Source: Watersipora subatra
Lineage: Eukaryota > Bryozoa > Gymnolaemata > Cheilostomatida > Watersiporidae
DNA: 64,000 nt
Assembly (NCBI RefSeq): GCF_963576615.1
Contig: NC_088711.1
Coordinates: 59,438,248 to 59,502,247, forward strand
Direction of reading: 5' to 3'
The notes below the pieces were generated by a model. It saw only the letters and a list, made by a program, of their open reading frames with translations. It ran no database searches and was not told the DNA's origin. The position numbers and the translations under genes were made by a program. This document shows positions 46,258-56,910 of the stretch, in pieces (the stretch's first letter is position 1; the number at the start of each line of letters is the position of its first letter).

Positions 46258-48414
46258 ATGGACAAGAATGGAAGCACTAGCCGCAATAAAAATGATGACC
46301 AGGATGATTGTGGGGAGAGCATTCCAAGCCTTTCAATGCCTGCACGCTATCCCAAGCCTCCATACTTTCGCTTCAGAGGAGGGAGTGTGAGTATTATATG
46401 TCAGAAGAGTATTATAGGTATAATACAAAAATTTTCTACATATACCAGTTACTCTTATACCTACCTGTACATATGATGAGTCGTAACAAACTAACTATTC
46501 TACCAATCATAAATCATCTGATTTATATAGGGAAATCAGCATTTTCCTAAATTTAATTTTTCTATAAAAAAGCTGTTATTTCAAAACTTCAAAAGTTTAT
46601 GTTTAGTTGTATTTCCTATAATTACAAAAAGACACAGACAGCAAGCTCCTAAAACCTTTAAATGTTAATAACAGAACTTTCACAACAGAATATTTATAAA
46701 CCTGTAAAAAGGCTAAAGTTATTTGACATTTGAGATTTTCATGGGAAAATATATTGTGATTAGGTTTTTATTAAATTATTAAATAATTTTACCTATCTTA
46801 CGTTAATTTTTTTTAGAATAATAGTATTTTAAGTTCAACAATAATACAGAATGTTAAAGTTCTCATTTTCTGACATACAGACGCTCCCCATCTTACAAAC
46901 GAGTTACGTTCAGAACGATCGTTCGTAAGGTGAATTTGCTCATAATTTGCTTCAGTGATATATTTTGTATTATAATTTATGTTTAAGGCCTATATAAGTA
47001 TTTTGAAGGTTTATATAAGTATGTTTGAGGCTTGTATAAGTAACCTGTATTGGTTTGTACTGAAAAAGATATTTAATAAAATGGAGAGAATACTGTGGTG
47101 GACACTGGGCCATGACATTGCATTTCTCATTTATTGTATGTGTTGTCCTTTTATTATATCGTTGTTTTACTCGTTATTCTATCACTTATCATTCCTTATA
47201 TTGTTGTCATACCAACGCACTAGCGATCCTATTTATTCACCTTGTTAGCCGGTGTTCTTACCGTTTGCCGTTAGCCAAAACGGTTGATGTTATTGTATAC
47301 ATAGGAACATCCTCACTTCGTTGAGCAGAGCAGATAGCTGTACACTTCTCGGCAAATGAAATTTCCTTCACTAATAGAAATCGGAATGAAACCACACGCA
47401 CTCTCCTTCTTTATTTATTAGTCTAGATCATGCCAAGTAAAGGCAGAAAAATTCCTTTGCAATACATGCAGTAAAAATAAAAAAAGTTTTTAGCGCACTA
47501 GAGATACGTTCACGCACTTATGCACTGCAACAAACTGGACAAAGGAAGGTGGATGCTAAGTGGTGCTTCCGAGTAGTGCCTCTTTCCGAGGCTAATGCGT
47601 CGGTAATACCGTTGCTAATCGCGTTGGTATTAGCGGCGGACATGCGCGCAGACATGTTTGTATGTACCGTTGTTCGTAACTCAAATGTTCGTAAGTAGAG
47701 AAGCTTCTGTACAGTACATTACTTGTGTTGCCATAAAACTGGAATGTACCTGGTTCTTTTTGACACACTGATATATGTATATTTAAAAAGAGTATAGCTA
47801 CTCCAGCACCTTGTAGTATAGTTTGTAATTCAAGTATACAATTATATAATATTTGTATTTATTTCATGCTTTTTATGACATACAAGGCTTGTGCTGTCAT
47901 AGCACTGTTTTGCATTTGGTATTTCCTAAGTCAATTGTATTTAGCGAATCTGTTGTGGGTTAAAAGCCTTTACTAAAGATTTTAAACCAAAAGTATGCGC
48001 ACCTGCACCACCTCATCACACACCTCCAGTAAGACCTTCTGATGATGAAGACAGTTTTCAAGATGAGCGGTGAGTCAGCATAAAGATAAATATATTAAAC
48101 ATCTGTAGATAACTAGTTTAATATTTAAGTTTTTTGTTTTATTGTTTATGGTTACGAGTGATAAATTGTTTACTTCAATGTTTTCTTTATTTATTTTATT
48201 ACGACTTATTGATTAACTCCTTGGTATTTTAAGGTATAATAGTATATTAACAGAGACTATGAACAGCTACAGGACTCAGTTTCTCTTTTAAAGTTACTTA
48301 TTACTTTCCTCAACAGGGCTGACACAACAGTACCTAGTAATGATCAGGAGAGATATAAAGCTGATGCTGCTATTGCGCCATCTGTGTCATTCCTACAAAC
48401 ATCCCATAACAATG
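46258..48414 (+). CDS. repeated gene, copy 3: exons A, B, C
   Basis: Exon A 46258-46386 starts ACAAAATGGACAAG (MDKNGSTSRNK, acidic DDQDDCGES) and ends phase 0 before GTGAGT. Exon B 47945-48069 follows TATTTAG and is open (41 codons plus 2 bases; PAPPHHTPPVRPSDDEDS), ending before GTGAGT. Exon C 48254-48414 follows TTAACAG, restores the frame (DYEQL, then NDQERYKADAAIAPS) and ends at G-GTAACT. All phases match copies 4 and 5. The product is a small hydrophilic acidic/proline-rich protein, with no signal peptide or domain recognised; function unknown. Intron 1 contains a MITE carrying a solo LTR. Exon C also remains open past the proposed donor, so its end is uncertain. Confidence 0.65.
46878..47709. 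mobile_element. TA-flanked MITE containing a solo LTR
   Basis: Left end CAGACGCTCCCCATCTTAC and inverted right end CAGAAGCTTCTCTACTTAC, both continuing into GAGTTACG-like words, flanked by TA. Without the nested LTR and its 4-bp duplication the element is about 460 bp. TA duplication and the CAG-type ends fit mariner/pogo-type non-autonomous elements. It lies in intron 1 of gene copy 3. Confidence 0.85.
47094..47461 (+). repeat. solo LTR related to the gypsy element at 18.7 kb
   Basis: TGTGGTGGACACTGGGCCAT start and TTCCTTTGCA end, flanked by the 4-bp duplication ATAC (47090-47093, 47462-47465). 368 bp against about 429 bp for the 18.7 kb LTR; shared words include GGTGGACACTGGGCCATGAC, CGCACTAGCGATCCT and GCCAAGTAAAGGC. 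It is the footprint left after LTR-LTR recombination. Confidence 0.9.
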
Positions 48415-48419
48415 GTAAC

Positions 48420-48950
48420 TATAGTAATTTAGTGTTTATTTGGATGACTGGAGGGTGTTGGTTTGGTATTAAAAAAGGTTTTGTTCACATGTAGAGGGTA
48501 AGACATAAATCTAAACTAGCCTTAATAAACATGCTTTTGATAGTGTAAAACTCTTAGAGCAGTTTTGCATTATTTTTTTTTAAAGATTTTTGCATAAATT
48601 TTGAAAAGGTATACGTGACTCATAAATATGTGAGTTTATTGACAAGTTTAAAATATGTTTGTGTTTACAACTTGCTATGCACAACAACTACTGAGTGTGT
48701 ATTTACTTATTAGCTTATCATTCAAGTACTATTGATCATGTTAGCAGTTTATATGACAATTAGAGTGTTAGACTCTAAAACACTGACCTAGTTTATTTTT
48801 GCATTATTACTTTGTCTATTATCATGTTTAACTTGATTTAATTGTAGTAGGACATTTTAGTAGCGCTAAAATTCTTTCAGAGTTGAAACTATGTCGATTT
48901 CAAAAATACTTAGATTTGCTAAAATGGATTATGTTTGTTTTTTGTTCATA
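48420..48950. repeat. segmental duplicate U, copy 1
   Basis: Collinear with 52.68-52.76 plus 54.68-55.10 kb: TAGTAATTTAGTGTTTAT, TTAGAGCAGTTTTGCATTAT, GTACTATTGATCATGTTAGC. No gene. This copy lacks the LTR element found in the other. Confidence 0.8.
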
Positions 48951-49660
48951 GCAACAATTATATTTATTTTATATAGTATTAGCTGTTAGGTTATTTAGCT
49001 ACCTCATTAGCAACTCATTTACAGTCTGACATAATCTCACTCAACCGTAGCAAAAGGTAGGCTACATGAGTTCATGTATAGAGTAGAGCTATGAAAGTGT
49101 CCAATCTCCTACTAATCAGAACTCACCAAATAAAGTATTTACAGTACTACTAACCACTGATTAACAATGTCTTGCATCATGCATGTTTTTATTAGAGTCT
49201 GTTTTATCAGATAAATAGTGTTAGACAGTGTACTAGTTTGGTATAGAATAAATTATATCAGTAATATTATGTCAGTAATATTATAGCAATAAAATTGTAT
49301 CAATAATATTGTATCAATTATATTATATCAGTAGTATTAGTATTATGCATTTTGTCTAGTCTGAATAAAAAGTGTCGTAAAGTAGGTGAACCAAATACAG
49401 TCATAAACATAAAAACTATATTATACTTTTAAGAATAATATTTATGTTTTGTCTTAGAACATTTTTCATAAAATAGTAATGTCTATCACACAAACATTGT
49501 TTTGGCAAAATTGCCAATTTGTGCATTGTGTGCTTGGGTAAAGTGTGTAAAAAGGAAAAAATTTGTACCAAGAACTTTTAAGTCGATGGCTTCCAAATAA
49601 AATCTAGAAATACAGAAAAAACTGAATTTTGGAAAATATTAAAGACATATTAAAGAAAAT
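48951..49660. other. AT-rich DNA between gene copies 3 and 4
   Basis: No gene. A short TATCAGTAATATTAT-type tandem repeat at 49.25-49.34 kb is the only structure noticed. Confidence 0.55.
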
Positions 49661-49664
49661 GTTA

Positions 49665-49914
49665 AAGTATTTTGCTAAGCTTATACCAATATGCACAAGT
49701 TACGAAGTGCACTATGTACTATGTAAGTACACGAAGTGCCTATGTGTGTTTAAAGATTCCAAGTTATGCATGCTCAATTTCTTTGTATATAAACTATACA
49801 TAATCAAGATGGCTGGATATACAAAATGTATGCTACTTACATGTAGTTAAATACAAAGGTTTTGGTTTAAAAGCACAAGAGCAAACACAAGAAAAAAAAG
49901 GCACAGACCACAAA
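49665..49914 (+). promoter_or_regulatory. conserved block upstream of gene copy 4
   Basis: Contains TATATAAACTATAC, then ATGGCTGGATATACA and AAATACAAAGGTTTTGGTTT just before the ATG, in the order found before exon A of copies 1 and 3. It is a candidate promoter and 5' leader. Spacing from TATATAAA to the ATG is about 125 bp. Confidence 0.4.
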
Positions 49915-52339
49915 ATGGACCAGGATGGAAGCACCAGCTGCCATAAAGATAATGACCAGGATGATTGTGAGGAGAGCTTTTCAAAGCTTGCAGGCTCTCC
50001 TATGATCCCAAGCTCTCTCAGTCTTCGACACCTTCTACCCAAAATACAAGTATTTTACATATGCCAGCTACTCTGATACCAGCCTGTATATATTAGAAGT
50101 CGTAACAAACTATCTAATCTACCAATCGTAAATCATCTTACTCATACATAAAAATCAGCAATTTTCTTTAAGTTCAATTACTTTATAAAAAGTATTTTTT
50201 AAAAACTTGTATAGTTTATTTAGGTGTTTCCTATAATGACAGAGAAATAGGCAGCAAGCTCTTAAACCTTTAAATGTTAATAACAGATCCTCTACAACAG
50301 AATATTTATTGCTGTAAATAGGCTAATATTATCTGAAGATCGAGATTTTTATTAGAAAAATATGTTTTTTATTTTTTTCTTCGTACATTATGTAAGATTA
50401 TTACAAAGCTTTACATTAATTTGTTTAAATAATTTACATTCATTTTATATTCAATAATAACACAGTATGTTTAAGCTCTCATTTTTATAACATACAAAAC
50501 TTGTGATATCATAGCACTGTTTTGTATTTGGTGATTTCTGACACAATGATATATTTGAACAGAGAGCACCGCGGCCTCGTAGAGTGCATCTAAAAACACG
50601 TCGACATGCACCTCCTCATCACACACCTCTAGAACGACTTCCTAATGATCAAGACCGCTATCAGGATAAACCGTGAGTCAGCATAAAATTCAGCAAAGTA
50701 AACAGCCGTAGATCACCATTATAATACTTCAGTTATTGTTTTATTGTTTATTGTTACTAGCGATAAATTGTTTACTTCAAAGTCTACTTTATTTCTCTAG
50801 TTCAAACTTATTTATGAACTCTTTGAAATTTTAAGGTATAACAGTCTATTAACAGAGACTATGAACAGCTACATGTACATAAATCACTTTCTCTTTTGAT
50901 GTTGCTTATCACTTTTACCAACCGATCTGACTCAACAGTACCTAGTAATGATCAGGAGAGATATAAAGCTAATGCTGCTATTGCTCCATCTATGTCATCC
51001 ACATACTTCCTACCAACACACTATAATAATGGTGATAATATAGATGAGCCTCAGGGTCAGCAGTCAGTGTAAGAGCACTTAAAGACTTAATAAATATACT
51101 AAATTTGTCAAAAGTTGGTTTTTGCTTCGATACAGTTTTTATTCGATTAACTTTGTTAAGTTTGTAAATTTTAAGTTTATTCGATTTACTAATATCTGCT
51201 GCTAAATAAGCAAACTGTCATAATCGTTAGTTTAGTCTGTCACACTTACTATTACTTCTTTCAGTATTTCTAATCATATTATTAGTTGTGAAAGTAACAC
51301 TAGTAACCCTCTTGTTAGGTGATTAATGGCACATCTATTAAATCTATCTGTACTGTTATAAAGTTTAATGGTTGTGCTACAAATAGCTGTTTTTTTAATT
51401 TGTTTCCAGACCTGTATCTTTAAAAAGTGTTTTTGTCAGAGGTAATAAAAATGCTTTTTTTACAAAGACTGAATTTGGTCTTAGCAAAAGTTTTTTTGAG
51501 TTTCCTGTTGAAAAGATTTTGAATAGGTTTTTTACAGCTGATATTAATGTGTATACAACTAATATGAATATTTCTGCAGCTGATATGTATATGTCTACTG
51601 CAGCTGTTATGAGTATGTCTACTGCTTATATGAATGAGTCTGGTAACGCAAATATATAACTATTAGTAACTGATATTAGCATAGTGATGACTATCATATG
51701 ATTTACACATCCCTTGGTAGCTGACTAAAACTTCCAGCTGTATATTTTATAACCTGTTGAATGATATAAACCAGTGAGGTGTACATTCTTCAGTTGGTAG
51801 TTAACCTTTTGAGGACGATAGTTTGTCTGTTTGTTTATCGTTGAATAATGGAAATGAATTCATTGTTACTGAACATTTTGTTAATGTTTCCAGCATAATT
51901 GTAGGTCTCACTCCAGTCTATGTGATAGTAGTAAGGAAGTGAGTATAGGTCATCCTACAAATAATAACCATCCTGCAGCTCCTGCATTGGTACCCCCAGA
52001 AGAGCCTAGGGGGAGAATGGCTGAAGTGCAGGGTTCTGAGCATAGCAATGTGTAAGTTGATATGTTCTTATCGTGTTGTTATTAGGGTATGAATAGCCTG
52101 AGTCTAATGATATGCGTGAACACTTTTACTTTACTTTATCAAAATACCCTCATTGTTCTGTCATGTGTTTTAGATGAAAATTTCAATTTTGCTGCTGATA
52201 CACATATTAGATTTTGACCTTAGTGTTCTGAATCAAATCACAAAATCAAATGGGCAAAATACGTGCATGTTCTAATTAATCTCAACTCTAGGGTACCGCA
52301 ACCTCGAGAGCATCACAATGTGAACAAACAGGAACTACA
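49915..52339 (+). CDS. repeated gene, copy 4: exons A-E plus F-G
   Basis: Exons: A 49915-50049 (MDQDGSTSCHKDNDQDDCEES), B 50563-50672 (APPHHTPLERLPNDQD), C 50856-51068 (STVPSNDQERYKANAAIAPS, ending DEPQGQQSV), D 51410-51441 (PVSLKSVFVR), E 51538-51642 (methionine/alanine-rich, AADMYMSTAAVMSMSTAYMN). Every junction has GT-AG and the phases chain: 0, 2, 2, 1, 1. F 51894-52051 (HPAAPALVPPEEPRGRMAE) and G 52292-52339 join to each other in frame, but F does not join E in phase, so an exon may be missing or the acceptor wrong. This is the most complete copy. The predicted protein is hydrophilic, low in complexity, with no membrane segment. Function unknown. It could be a rapidly evolving lineage-specific family. 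Confidence 0.68.
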
Positions 52340-52476
52340 GTATGTTCAACTCCAGTCATGTAACTTTTACCATCAGCTTCTAGAAGTATTTTAAAGGCTT
52401 CTAAACTTTGATCCAAAAAATTTAGTTACAATATAAATATTTTTGAAACTTTCTGTGTTTCATAAGGAAATATTTT

Positions 52477-52518
52477 AATTATTACAGAGAGTTCATAAAT
52501 GAACTCTCTGTAATAATT
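52477..52518. repeat. perfect 20-bp inverted repeat, 2-base loop
   Basis: Arm AATTATTACAGAGAGTTCAT, loop AA, then the exact complement. It lies downstream of exon G of copy 4 in otherwise AT-rich DNA. No pyrimidine run or poly(A) signal adjoins it, so it is reported only as a cruciform-capable structure. Confidence 0.95.
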
Positions 52519-52854
52519 GATAAAGTGCAGGGTACTTTACATACACTACGTTTATCATAAAGTACTTGGACTTTAGATGTAATCTAAGTCTATACAATAT
52601 GGCCATATTTTGTTAGAATTATATTAAACCACAAAGTCTGACAAGTTTCATATAGAGTTTCATTGTTTTTACAAACTAGTGTAGTAATTTAGTGATTATG
52701 TGGATGAATGAAAGCTGTTGGCTTGGTATTGCAGAAAGGTTTTTTTCAATACATGTAGATAATAATTATTGTAAAGGAAACTGCCAGTTCCCTTTACTTT
52801 CCACAAGGCAGTCAAAAACATCACCTAGTGTTAGGTGCCCATGAAATATATAAC

Positions 52855-53191
52855 TACTAAACATATATGCAAGTTTACACGCATGACAGGTGATAAGCCA
52901 ACTACATTCAAAGCATGCTGAGAGGGTGCGCATACTGCTCTACCAAAATGATCAAATCTTCTTCCTTTTATACTTTTACTTTCGTTGTAGGCTTTGCCCC
53001 TTTCCTTTGTTTTTCACATAGTCTTTTTCCACAGTTTTCTGGCATTCTTTTTGGTCTTTTGGTTTCTTTGCTTGGCAGCCTGACTGTCCTAATAGGGGCT
53101 AAGATTCTCAATGTCTTGAAGACTCGGCCTCACAATTGTGGTGACCAGGAAGCCTATCGCTACACCATTGATCACAGTGCTCTCTGTGACA
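52855..53191 (-). repeat. 3' LTR of the second element
   Basis: On the minus strand it starts TGTCACAGAGAGCACTG and ends near TTTAGTA. AAAGTATAAAAGGAAG is a likely TATA box. Shared words with the other LTR: AGGCCGAG, CCAAAAGACCAAAAAG, GCATGC and CATGCRTGTAAAC. Confidence 0.85.
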
Positions 53192-53205
53192 CCTTTCCCC
53201 CAGTG
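53192..53205 (-). other. polypurine tract
   Basis: CTGGGGGAAAGG on the minus strand directly precedes the 3' LTR start TGTCACAG, the standard place of plus-strand priming. Confidence 0.75.
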
Positions 53206-53704
53206 GAGGCCCTGGATACTGTGTACTCCAAAATAGGAAAAGAGAGCAGCTGTGACTAGAGCTGCTGATGAACTTCAAACCCCAATCCTGGTCACATCGG
53301 TCTCTGCAAATGCCCAATTTGCCCCAATTAGGGGTGAGGCCCTGATACGATGGCTCATTCGCAGGGCAATGCACTGCTACTGTCTGCTCTTCCCAAACAT
53401 CTGCCAAGCTCTCTCTTCCTGTTGTTCATATAGCTTTTCATTAGCCGGTAGAACTCCTAGCAGACAAGTTAGTCGTTTTACCCAGCCTTTTGGCTCTTTT
53501 AACAGGGTGAAGGCGCACATTGGTGGCATGATAACTCTGACTACTTTCTTCCTTAGTGAGGAGTTGTGTGCTCTCTGTTTTGTCAGTCTCGATGAAGCCG
53601 GACTGCTCCAACGAATGACTTGCTACAGGATGAACAAAATTTTTTTTGCTGGTAAAGTTCTTAACCTCTTAGTTCTTAGCCTCAAGTCAGTCCTTCGCCT
53701 CTAA
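53206..53704. other. unassigned internal part of the second element
   Basis: Lies between RNase H coding and the polypurine tract. Frames exist on both strands (plus 53252-53704, minus 53108-53407) but none shows integrase zinc or DDE motifs. It may be env-like, spacer or rearranged sequence. Confidence 0.4.
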
Positions 53705-54338
53705 TGTCTGTCGGCTGAGTCCATCGGCAATCCCTTGACGCAGGCCGGCTCAATGCGCCATTTTAAACTAGAACTCAGCCAGGATCTCCAACTACCTGGC
53801 TACTTGGTTGAAGGGCTCCCTCCATAGCCGCTGCAGAGAGGTGTGATCCATCTACAGAAGGAACTGCGTGCCAAACAGGCATGACCTGAAGTGTTTTATG
53901 GCATTTACCACAGTGAGGTATTCCTTTCGAATATGCAATAGTTTTTCTGTGATGTGTGTCAGCTTCGTACTGAAAAAGGTTTTCACATGCTCAGCTCCCA
54001 CTTGTACCTAGAATAGCACTACCTCTTTTCCGCATCTCCTAGGGTCCATGTCTAGGATGTGTGACCAACTCGGATTTGGGTAGCCTAACACGGGTGCAAA
54101 AAAAGGTGCTCATTCAGCTTGCTAAAAGCCGCTTGCTGGCCTGGCCCCACATCCACTCTTCTCTTTTAGTCGTGAGTCAATTCAGAGGCCTTGCTACAAG
54201 GGTGAAATTGGGTGCGTACTGTCGATAGTACCCTACCCTTCCCAAAAGGCCCTATAACTTCCAAAACCTTTTGGGGGTCGGCCATGGACGAACTGCCAGG
54301 ATGTTTTTCAAGTCGGTAGCTACCCCTTCTACTCTCAC
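53705..54338 (-). pseudogene. gypsy RT thumb and RNase H remnant
   Basis: RT end: VATDLKNILAVRPWPTPKRF, then LLGRVGYYRQYAPNFTLVA and RPLN. RNase H: ITEKLLHIRKEYLTVVNAIK (catalytic E in KEYL), HFRSCLFGTQFLL, stop, MDHTSLQRLW, and GLRQGIADGLSRQ at the end. These are the standard phrases of gypsy/retroviral RT-RNase H. Several internal stops are present. RT motifs A-D with YxDD are missing, cut by the deletion at the LTR. Confidence 0.85.
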
Positions 54339-54345
54339 CTCATTT

Positions 54346-54673
54346 ACTAAATAAATATAAGTTTACATGCATGACAAGCAATAAACCACATTTAAAGCAT
54401 GCAGAGACGGTGCTCATACCGCTCTGCCAAAACGAGCCAATCTCCAATTTTTTAACTTTTTTCTTTCGTTTTCTGCTCCGATCATTTTCTTTGTTTGATA
54501 CATGGTTTCTCTTCCATGGTTTTTCTTTTTGGTCTTTTGGGTTCTTCTCTAGGTAAGCTGAGTGCACTAACAGTGGCCGGGCCCTATTCAATGTTATGGA
54601 GGCTCGGCCTTAAAAACCTTGGTGACCAAGATGCCTATCGCTGTGGCCCAGATCACAAGACTCCGCTGTAACA
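54346..54673 (-). repeat. 5' LTR of the second element
   Basis: On the minus strand starts TGTTACAGCGGAGTCTTG and ends near TTTAGTA. RT coding begins within about 10 bp of its end, so the primer-binding site has been lost. It differs at many positions from its partner LTR, implying an old insertion. Confidence 0.85.
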
Positions 54674-54679
54674 CTATGA

Positions 54680-55100
54680 TATAAATCTAAAATAAACTTA
54701 ACAAATATGCATTTTATGCAGTGCAAACTCTTAGAGCAGTTTTGCATTATTTAAAGAAAATATCGTTTGAGTAAATTTAGGAAAAATACATGTGACTCGT
54801 ACATTTAAATATGTGAGTTTATTGATACTTTTAAAATATGCTTGTGTTTACCACTTGCTACGCCCAACAACTATTGAGTATGTATTTACTTATCAGCATA
54901 ACATTCAAGTACTATTGATCATGTTAGCAGTTAGAAAGGATCATTAGAGTGTTAGACTTTAAATCACTGACCTAGTTTATTACTTTGTCTATTATTTGTT
55001 TTTACATAAATATATGTTCACCTTGTTTGACTTGATATGATTGTATTGAGTCATTCTGGTTATGTTGAAATTCTTTCAGAGATGAAACACTATCCTTGTC
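54680..55100. repeat. segmental duplicate U, copy 2, right part
   Basis: Resumes the duplicate after the LTR element (TATAAATCTAAAATAAAC, CTTAGAGCAGTTTTGCATTA). No gene. Confidence 0.75.
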
Positions 55101-56139
55101 AGTGCTTACTACTCTAAAAGTGGACAATAAAATGAATAATTTCAAGAAAGATCAAAGAGACTGAGAGATTATGGAAAAAAGCAGAGAACATGCAAGTTTG
55201 GTACAAACAACTCAGGAGTTTTGGAGTTTTTATGAAATAAACTTTGCTATCAGAATTTGCTTCATCTATTTGTTATTATTATTGTCTTGTATTCTTTCTT
55301 CATTTTCTGTAAACTCTTCAAAAAATACTTTTTGTGTGCATCTTTATTTTTCTGTGTCTTCTACATGTACATGTAGTTGCTTGAATCTAACTTAATGATT
55401 CTAAGGTTTTGATGAACTCATAATCTGTATATTTTTCTTATTAGGTATCTTATATTTTCAATAACTATGTAGCAACTATATGATGTAATACATAGCACTC
55501 GATTACATGTTTTGCTGGTGAATATAATTTACTCTAAATTTGTTTTGGTTCCGTGGAGATTCGGAGTTATCTACTGTACACATAGCGTGTATAGCAAATA
55601 AAAAAACTATTCATTCATTACAAGTACTCGCATGGAAAAATTTATAAAACTGCCAGTTTTCCTTACACCATAAAAACAAATAAATACAATTTAATGCAAT
55701 AGATGCAGCAGTTTCTTCTGCACAAACTGGTCTATTCTTAATAAAAATTTAATCACAGTGTACCCAGATCATGTACAGGTTCCGTTAGACAATTTTGGCT
55801 TTTGCATTACCTGATCATTCTAAAGAAGAGGTTGTCTTTAGTTTTTAGTGTTTTTTTTTTCTGGTAAGTGGTTGTCCACAATGCAGTGGTTTCATTATTC
55901 TTGTAGGTCTTGAAATTAATAAACCTCCAAAATACAGGTTGTGATTAAAATTGTACTAAATATTTGCATTATTACAAATCAAAGTGATTTTAATATTCCA
56001 TTACAATAGCAGTGTTTGTGGTTTTGCAGCTCAACTACTCAAATATTTTGAGTATTTTTAAGGTTGCACAAAGCTCAACAATGAGAAAACTTTGGTGCTG
56101 TGAATCCATCTGCGTTGTAATACTGCTTTGATTAAAATA
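55101..56139. other. AT-rich DNA with a diverged part of duplicate P
   Basis: 55.38-55.65 kb matches 2.63-2.86 kb (ATAACTATGTAGCAACTATA, GGTGAATATAATTTAC) and carries the empty TA site of the 7.3 kb element. The 74-codon frame at 55171-55395 is AT-rich and has no motif. Confidence 0.55.
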
Positions 56140-56529
56140 AATCATATAAAGTGCAAATGATTTTTGCAATTTACATAAACTTGAACATGATAAACATTAT
56201 TTAGAAATAGCACAAAAATGCTATTTGGGAAAGTTTATCTGTGTAGCATTTACATGTGTTATCATTTCTATCAGTGATAACCAACAGAATGTGTACAAAC
56301 GTAGTGCGTGTGTGACATTGAGAACTCTAATTGGTCAACTCCAGTAGAGGTTGATTGGTTTTCCAAAGGTTTATATGAGTATTGCATGTATGGGATTTGA
56401 TCTGAAAAAATATCTTTTCTGCTCTCGAATTGTTGTAAAAAACTTATTATGTGAGGTTCAAAAGAAATAGCAAATCCAAGACTATGACTTTTCACTGTTT
56501 AACTTTTTTTAACTGGCTGTAGTCATCAG
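56140..56529. repeat. segmental duplicate S, copy 2
   Basis: Collinear with 17.985-18.39 kb up to the minisatellite. The minus frame at 56271-56495 is not conserved in copy 1. Confidence 0.8.
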
Positions 56530-56910
56530 TTTTTTTATGAGAAGATGCAAGTCTTATAAATGAACGAGAGGGTGCAACTCTCATGATTGAATAAAACACT
56601 ACGACTCTCATGAATAAATGAGAGGGTGCTACTCTCATGAATAAATGAGGGGGTGCAACTCTCATGATTGAATACAATACTGCAACTCTCATGAATAAAT
56701 GGAAGGGTGGAACTCTCATGAATAAATGAGAGAGTGCAACTCTCATGAATGAATGAAAGGATGTAACTCTCATGAATGAATTAGAGGGTGTAACTCTAAT
56801 GAATGAATGAGAGGGTGCAACTCTCATGAATGAATGAGAGGGTGTAACTCTAATGAATGATCGAGAGGGTGCAACTCTCATAAATAGAGGAGAGAGTGCA
56901 ACTAAATCAA
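56530..56910. repeat. 27-bp minisatellite, 13-14 units
   Basis: Unit GAGGGTGCAACTCTCATG plus AATGAATGA. GAGAG and CTCTC form a small inverted repeat inside each unit. Because 27 is a multiple of three, the minus strand stays open as a repeated SFMRVAPSH nonapeptide (166-codon frame), but there are no gene features around it. Confidence 0.95.

Larger units (their letters stand above)
52855..54673 (-). mobile_element. second LTR retrotransposon, internally deleted, minus strand
   Basis: Two LTR copies (52855-53191 and 54346-54673) in the same orientation flank about 1.15 kb. The internal part begins directly in reverse transcriptase, continues through RNase H, then unrecognised sequence and a polypurine tract next to the 3' LTR. 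PBS, gag, protease and integrase are gone. It interrupts segmental duplicate U, whose intact copy is at 48.42-48.9 kb. No clear target duplication was found. Confidence 0.85.

Noticed and set aside
53108-53704. Frames of 99 and 150 codons inside the second LTR element
   Set aside because: They lie on opposite strands, overlap LTR and polypurine tract, and show no integrase or envelope motif.
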